The notes under the pieces are model-generated. The model searched no databases. It worked only from the letters and a program-made list of their open reading frames with translations, and was not told where the DNA came from. From positions 3,906,001 to 3,970,000 of the forward strand of contig NC_087096.1 in the NCBI RefSeq assembly GCF_963855985.1: a stretch of DNA of 64,000 bases, read 5' to 3'. Below, in pieces: positions 59,960 to 64,000 of the stretch (the stretch's first letter is position 1; each line of letters begins with the position of its first letter). Both the position numbers and the translations under genes were made by a program. Source of the stretch: Ostrinia nubilalis. Lineage: Eukaryota > Arthropoda > Insecta > Lepidoptera > Crambidae.

Positions 59960-61539
59960 CAGTGTTGGCACTAATCAATTAATTTTTTAATCAATTAATT
60001 AATTTGATTAATTTTAATCATGATTAAATTAATCCTGATTAAAATAATCATGATTAAAAAAGTAATCATAATCATGATTAATTTGTTAATCATTAATCAA
60101 TAATCATTAATTTGATTAACTTGATTAACTTCTTAAATGTTCTATCGAAAACAATGTTAAAACATTGAATTCTAATATTAGATGTTTGTTTTTAGGCTAC
60201 AATTCTATGACAGGTCATATCTAGATAAATATAAGGTAACCTAGACTGCCCCCCGCCCCCTCCCTCTCTCGCTGAAACTTCCGGTGCAGTCTTCCGAGCT
60301 CCCGTAGGAGGATATCAGTCCACTTCCCCTACCGTTCCAGCACTTACTTGCAACCCCACACTCCCACCACCTGCCCCCCACCCCTAGCCTCCCCTGAAAC
60401 TTCTGGTACGAAGTCTCCTGCACCTCCCCAACACGCAAAACCTCCTAGCTTAGCAACCCCACCCTTCTATTGAATTGCCCACGCGTGGGCCTCCCCCCGA
60501 AACTTCTGGTACGAAGTCTCCTGCACCTCCCCAACACGCAAAACCTCCTAGTTTAGCAACCCCACCCTTCTATTGAATTGCCCACGCGTGGGCTTCTCCC
60601 CGAAACTTCTGGTACGAAGTCTCCTGCACCTCCCCAACACGCAAAACCTCCTAGTTTAGCAACCCCACCCTTCTATTGAATTGCCCACGCGTGGCCCTCC
60701 CCCCGAAACTTCTGGTACGAACTCTCCTGCACCTCCCCAACACGCAAAACCTCCTAGTTTAGCAACCCCACCCTTCTATTGAATTGCCCACGCGTGGGCT
60801 TCTCCCCGAAACTTCTGGTACGAAGTCTCCTGCACCTCCCCAACACGCAAAACTTCCTAGCTTAGCAACCCCACCCTTCTATTGAATTGCCCACGCGTGG
60901 CCCTCCCCCCGAAACTTCTGGCACGAACTCTCCTAAACCTCCCCAACACGCAAAACCTCCTAGTTTAGCAACCCCACCCTTCTATTGAATTGCCCACGCG
61001 TGGGCTTCTCCCCGAAACTTCTGGTACGAAGTCTCCTGTACCTCCCCAACACACAAAACGTCCTAGTTTAGTAACCCCACCTTTCCGTTGAATTGCCCAC
61101 GCTTGCGTCTACCTTGGGAGGGGGGGGGGGGGACTTCTACCCTATCGTCAGCCAGCCCGCTTAACTTCTATCCTGCCCCAATTTTGCTGGAGGATACCGG
61201 AAGAATAGAAGGAATTGTGAGAAACAAAACTAGTGCGATAAGTGTTTTGAGTAGTGAAAATTAACGCAGTTTTTTGGGAAAACGACAGTACAACTCCAGA
61301 TCCCCCCTTTGCTAGATATTTTATAAGTCGCGGGTACCTTTTCATACACTCCCAACCCTTTTCTTATGAAAATAGTAGATAGTTAATCAAATAATCAAAT
61401 TAACGATTAATGATTATGATTAATTAATCTTAATCAAAATTTTTGATTAATGATTAACTAATCATAATCAAAAAAATTTGATTATGATTTTAATCATTAA
61501 TTTTTAATCATTAATCAGATTAACTTTTTGCCAACACTG
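59960..61539. mobile_element. Non-autonomous hAT element, 1580 bp
   Basis: The ends CAGTGTTGGCA and TGCCAACACTG are hAT-type terminal inverted repeats, flanked by an exact 8-bp target duplication TATCAGAC (59952-59959 and 61540-61547). Both subterminal regions are dense in ATTAATCA/TGATTAAT repeats. The centre is a 103-bp tandem array. There is no transposase frame. Confidence 0.9.
60380..61110. repeat. Seven-unit 103-bp minisatellite inside the hAT element
   Basis: TTCTGGTACGA (or close variants) recurs at 60401, 60504, 60607, 60710, 60813, 60916 and 61019, exactly 103 bp apart. Each unit contains CCTCCCCAACACGCAAAAC and GAATTGCCCACGCGTGG. It is C-rich on the + strand, unlike its AT-rich flanks. 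A degenerate earlier unit lies near 60270. Confidence 0.95.
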
Positions 61540-61559
61540 TATCAGACTATACGTTTTTT

Positions 61560-62330
61560 ACATTTTATTTTTGTGGCTATCATTTAATTGTCACTACATA
61601 AAATCCCAGTGTTTAGATTGATTTGCCGTCGTTTGTACGATCGTTTTCCGTAGACCGGGTAGAGATGTGACAAACGAAACATTTTAAACATACAACCGCT
61701 TACAAATCGCCACATATTAGGCCTCTGATGGTAGCTAAAAACGCATGTATTTAAAATTTCATCCGCAACATATGACTTAACCACTTGTTAGCTCTCGCGG
61801 CAGCCATTATTTGTCCACCGATGTCAATTATCCTATTGGTCAATAGGACGGATCGCATCGTGATTATTGATAACCACTTCAAACCCCGATTAGTATTTTT
61901 TATTCATTTACACCCGTTGCGTTACGGCAATTTTTTGACGTTAACAAAAACTAAGGGACGTAAAATTTTATCCAGGAACGAGAATAAAAACATTTAGGTA
62001 CAACTAGTTTAAAATATGATAAGATAATAAAATTGTCATGCTATTTGCTGTTTCATTAACATTTTCTACAAGATTTTTCTGAAAACTGCTTCACCAGCGG
62101 AAAGCCACTTCCCTGGTGTCATTGACAACCTACTTTTTTAAGTGCAAAGACTATTCTAATATCAATAGAAGACACATTATTGTCGTGTTTACAGAAAACA
62201 ACACTTGAATAATGTAAAGAACATTCTAAGATGATATTTTTGCGAATCCTATTGGCTAATGACATTTAGCAAATCTTATTGGTCATTGACTATGGTTCAT
62301 CTCTCAGTTAACAATTCGCTTATCGCGTCT
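61560..62330. other. Intergenic sequence, nothing recognised
   Basis: No gene, repeat boundary or structural signal beyond a short inverted CCTATTGGTCAATAGG near 61832. Confidence 0.35.
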
Positions 62331-62334
62331 TAAC

Positions 62335-62530
62335 ACGTCGCCGCACACGGGCCACCGGCCACAACCACAAAACTGTAGTTTTCATACATTTTGGATTCGC
62401 CGCACACGGTTGACGCCGGTGGCCGCCACATGCCACTACAGAGGCTGTCGCGCGCTGTAGCCACTTCTAGCTACTTGTGACAGCGTTTGTGTCTGTGGCC
62501 ACATGGCCACCGTGTGTGAGTGAAGACCGC
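62335..62530. repeat. Imperfect palindromic repeat, MITE-like
   Basis: CGCCGCACACGGGCCACC near 62340 pairs loosely with GGCCACCGTGTGTGAG near 62505, and GCCGCACACGGTTGACGCC lies between. GTGGCCAC-type blocks recur. The edges are not sharp. Confidence 0.5.
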
Positions 62531-64000
62531 TAAGAAGGATGACGGTATTATCATGGCGACATTTCCAACATTTAATTTTAATTAGTAACGATATAAATAT
62601 CACAGTTTAAAATGATATTTACACAGTTATTGTTCCTCTGACAACTGTCCGCTGGTTGATACAAAATACCATCAACAATGATATGTATCCTCATTGTGAA
62701 TTAACTGTAAACTAAGCCACCTATATTTAATTGTTCCTATTCTAAATTACTAACTAGATCAGTTAATTAAAAAGAAGCTTAATCGAAAACGGAAACTTAC
62801 TCTAATGTAAGCGGCATAACAATGTCAATGACTTATACATTGTAGACTTTAGAAGATCAACTTGCTACCATGAATTGGATAATACAGGCAAATTATGACG
62901 TACGCGTCCGTAGGTTATGTTTGAACCAAGATAGTCTTGGAGCCAACAGACTAATGTGTATATCAGACTTAGACTGACCTTGGACATAATAACAAACGTC
63001 AAACGCAGAGTACGCGCAATGAATGCCAACATGCGCAGATTTTTGGGAAAAGGAAGAAGTGCCAATATGTAGGGAAGACGAAACTCCGCTGGTCTAATAT
63101 GGACCCATGCATGGACTTTAATCATTAATGTACGAACGCGGCATTATAATATATGACACCACTATACTGAAATGATATCAATTTACACTATAATTAAAAA
63201 AAACCTGACTAAATCCTCAAATGACAACTAAAAACTTGTCAGAGTGAATAATGCCATAAAAAACGTCTGGGAACCATATATAAATAAACAATAAAAAAAA
63301 CACAAAGCCAAAAAAGAACAGTCAAAAAAGGAGATCAGACTAGTTTGATTTTTCAACATGCCTTGATCAATAAAATGTTGTAAATAAAAAATATGTAAAA
63401 AATAAATAAAATAAATGTAGGGTAGATTGTTGTCAGTTTGCGGAATACACATTTTGATTTGTATTATCCAATGTAATAAATGAGCCAGTAAAAACTCATA
63501 GAATCGAATAAGGTACCACGAGTTTATCCACAATTACATACTATTTCAAAATAGCCACAAGATTGTCCGTACCCTGTTCACACGCCGGTGTATTTACATG
63601 TTTATTAAATTCAAGGATTTCAAGGATTTATCAAAATTGTAAACAAGTGCCGCTATCTTATTCTTAATCTCAAATCAATTCGAGTAATTTTGTGAAAAAT
63701 GTTTACTTACAAATACGACGAAATAAGTCTTCGATAACTTATTTTACTGTACATAAAGCGAATCATGTGTTTAAAAGCTAAGTGTAATATTACCTTAGAT
63801 CTATTGTCTTCTCTCTCTACAGTCCAACATCACTTATGCTTCAATACTGTCTCCTTAAACACTTGTAAAACACAATTCCACACAAATTCGAGGGGTCGAT
63901 CCTTCCGTCATGGTCTCGGAATATTCTTAACACTTATCGATTCGCCTTCGTCGCTAATGAAGGTACCACATGTTTGCCAATACCCTGTTTCGCCTTTTGG
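62531..64000. other. Intergenic sequence to the window end, nothing recognised
   Basis: AT-rich, with no convincing coding frame or repeat structure on either strand. Confidence 0.35.

Noticed and set aside
60380..61110. A CRISPR-like array
   Set aside because: Whole 103-bp units repeat without unique spacers and the host is eukaryotic; it is a minisatellite inside a hAT element.

Overview
This is eukaryotic DNA, almost certainly from a moth or butterfly (Lepidoptera). The evidence is AT-rich introns with consensus GT-AG splice sites, split C2H2 zinc-finger genes, and a repeat set familiar from lepidopteran genomes: short Helitron-like elements that begin TC and end in a hairpin plus CTAG at A^T sites, LINEs with (TTATC)n or (TTGACT)n tails, an RTE LINE with a (CGAA)n tail, a tRNA-headed SINE and many palindromic MITEs. 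There is no sign of a prokaryotic or viral gene set.

Two protein-coding host genes can be assembled from splice sites and reading phase. Gene A (+ strand, coding 3551-35568, 11 coding exons, 567 aa) encodes a ten-finger C2H2 protein. Gene B (- strand, coding 57175-39528, 10 coding exons plus one alternative exon, 504 aa) encodes a four-finger C2H2 protein with a long N-terminal domain and a poly-lysine stretch. The genes converge (3' ends about 1-2 kb apart near 37.7-38.9 kb). Their fingers and some intron positions are related, so they look like ancient inverted paralogues of a Combgap-like insect regulator family; the family name is an inference from recall. Gene A appears to have grown by tandem duplication of a two-exon, two-finger module. 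Gene B has a duplicated exon, with identical protein sequence over 37 residues and only synonymous differences, that can splice in frame as an alternative.

Most of the rest is transposable elements inside introns. 1-3.5 kb: upstream region of gene A with two palindromic MITEs and a 171-bp tandem duplication. 3.7-4.9 kb: a terminal-repeat element carrying many copies of GTTTTCGTCCA. 5.4-7.0 kb: retro tail, tandem-repeat element and Helitron piece. 7.1-12.4 kb: CR1-like LINE on the - strand whose ORF2 is broken only by a 524-bp palindromic insertion. 23.5-28.1 kb: second - strand LINE whose ORF2 is broken only by a dimeric Helitron. 32.6-34.0 kb: MITE with a nested Helitron, inserted in the splice donor zone of exon 10. 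40.1-45 kb: MITE split by a 4.3-kb noncoding insertion, next to a related MITE. 49.0-52.2 kb: full-length RTE LINE with 11-bp target duplication and one frameshift. 60.0-61.5 kb: non-autonomous hAT element with seven 103-bp repeats.

Splicing models rest on sequence alone (reading phase and splice consensus); there is no transcript evidence. Element family names come from structure and motifs, not from database comparison.
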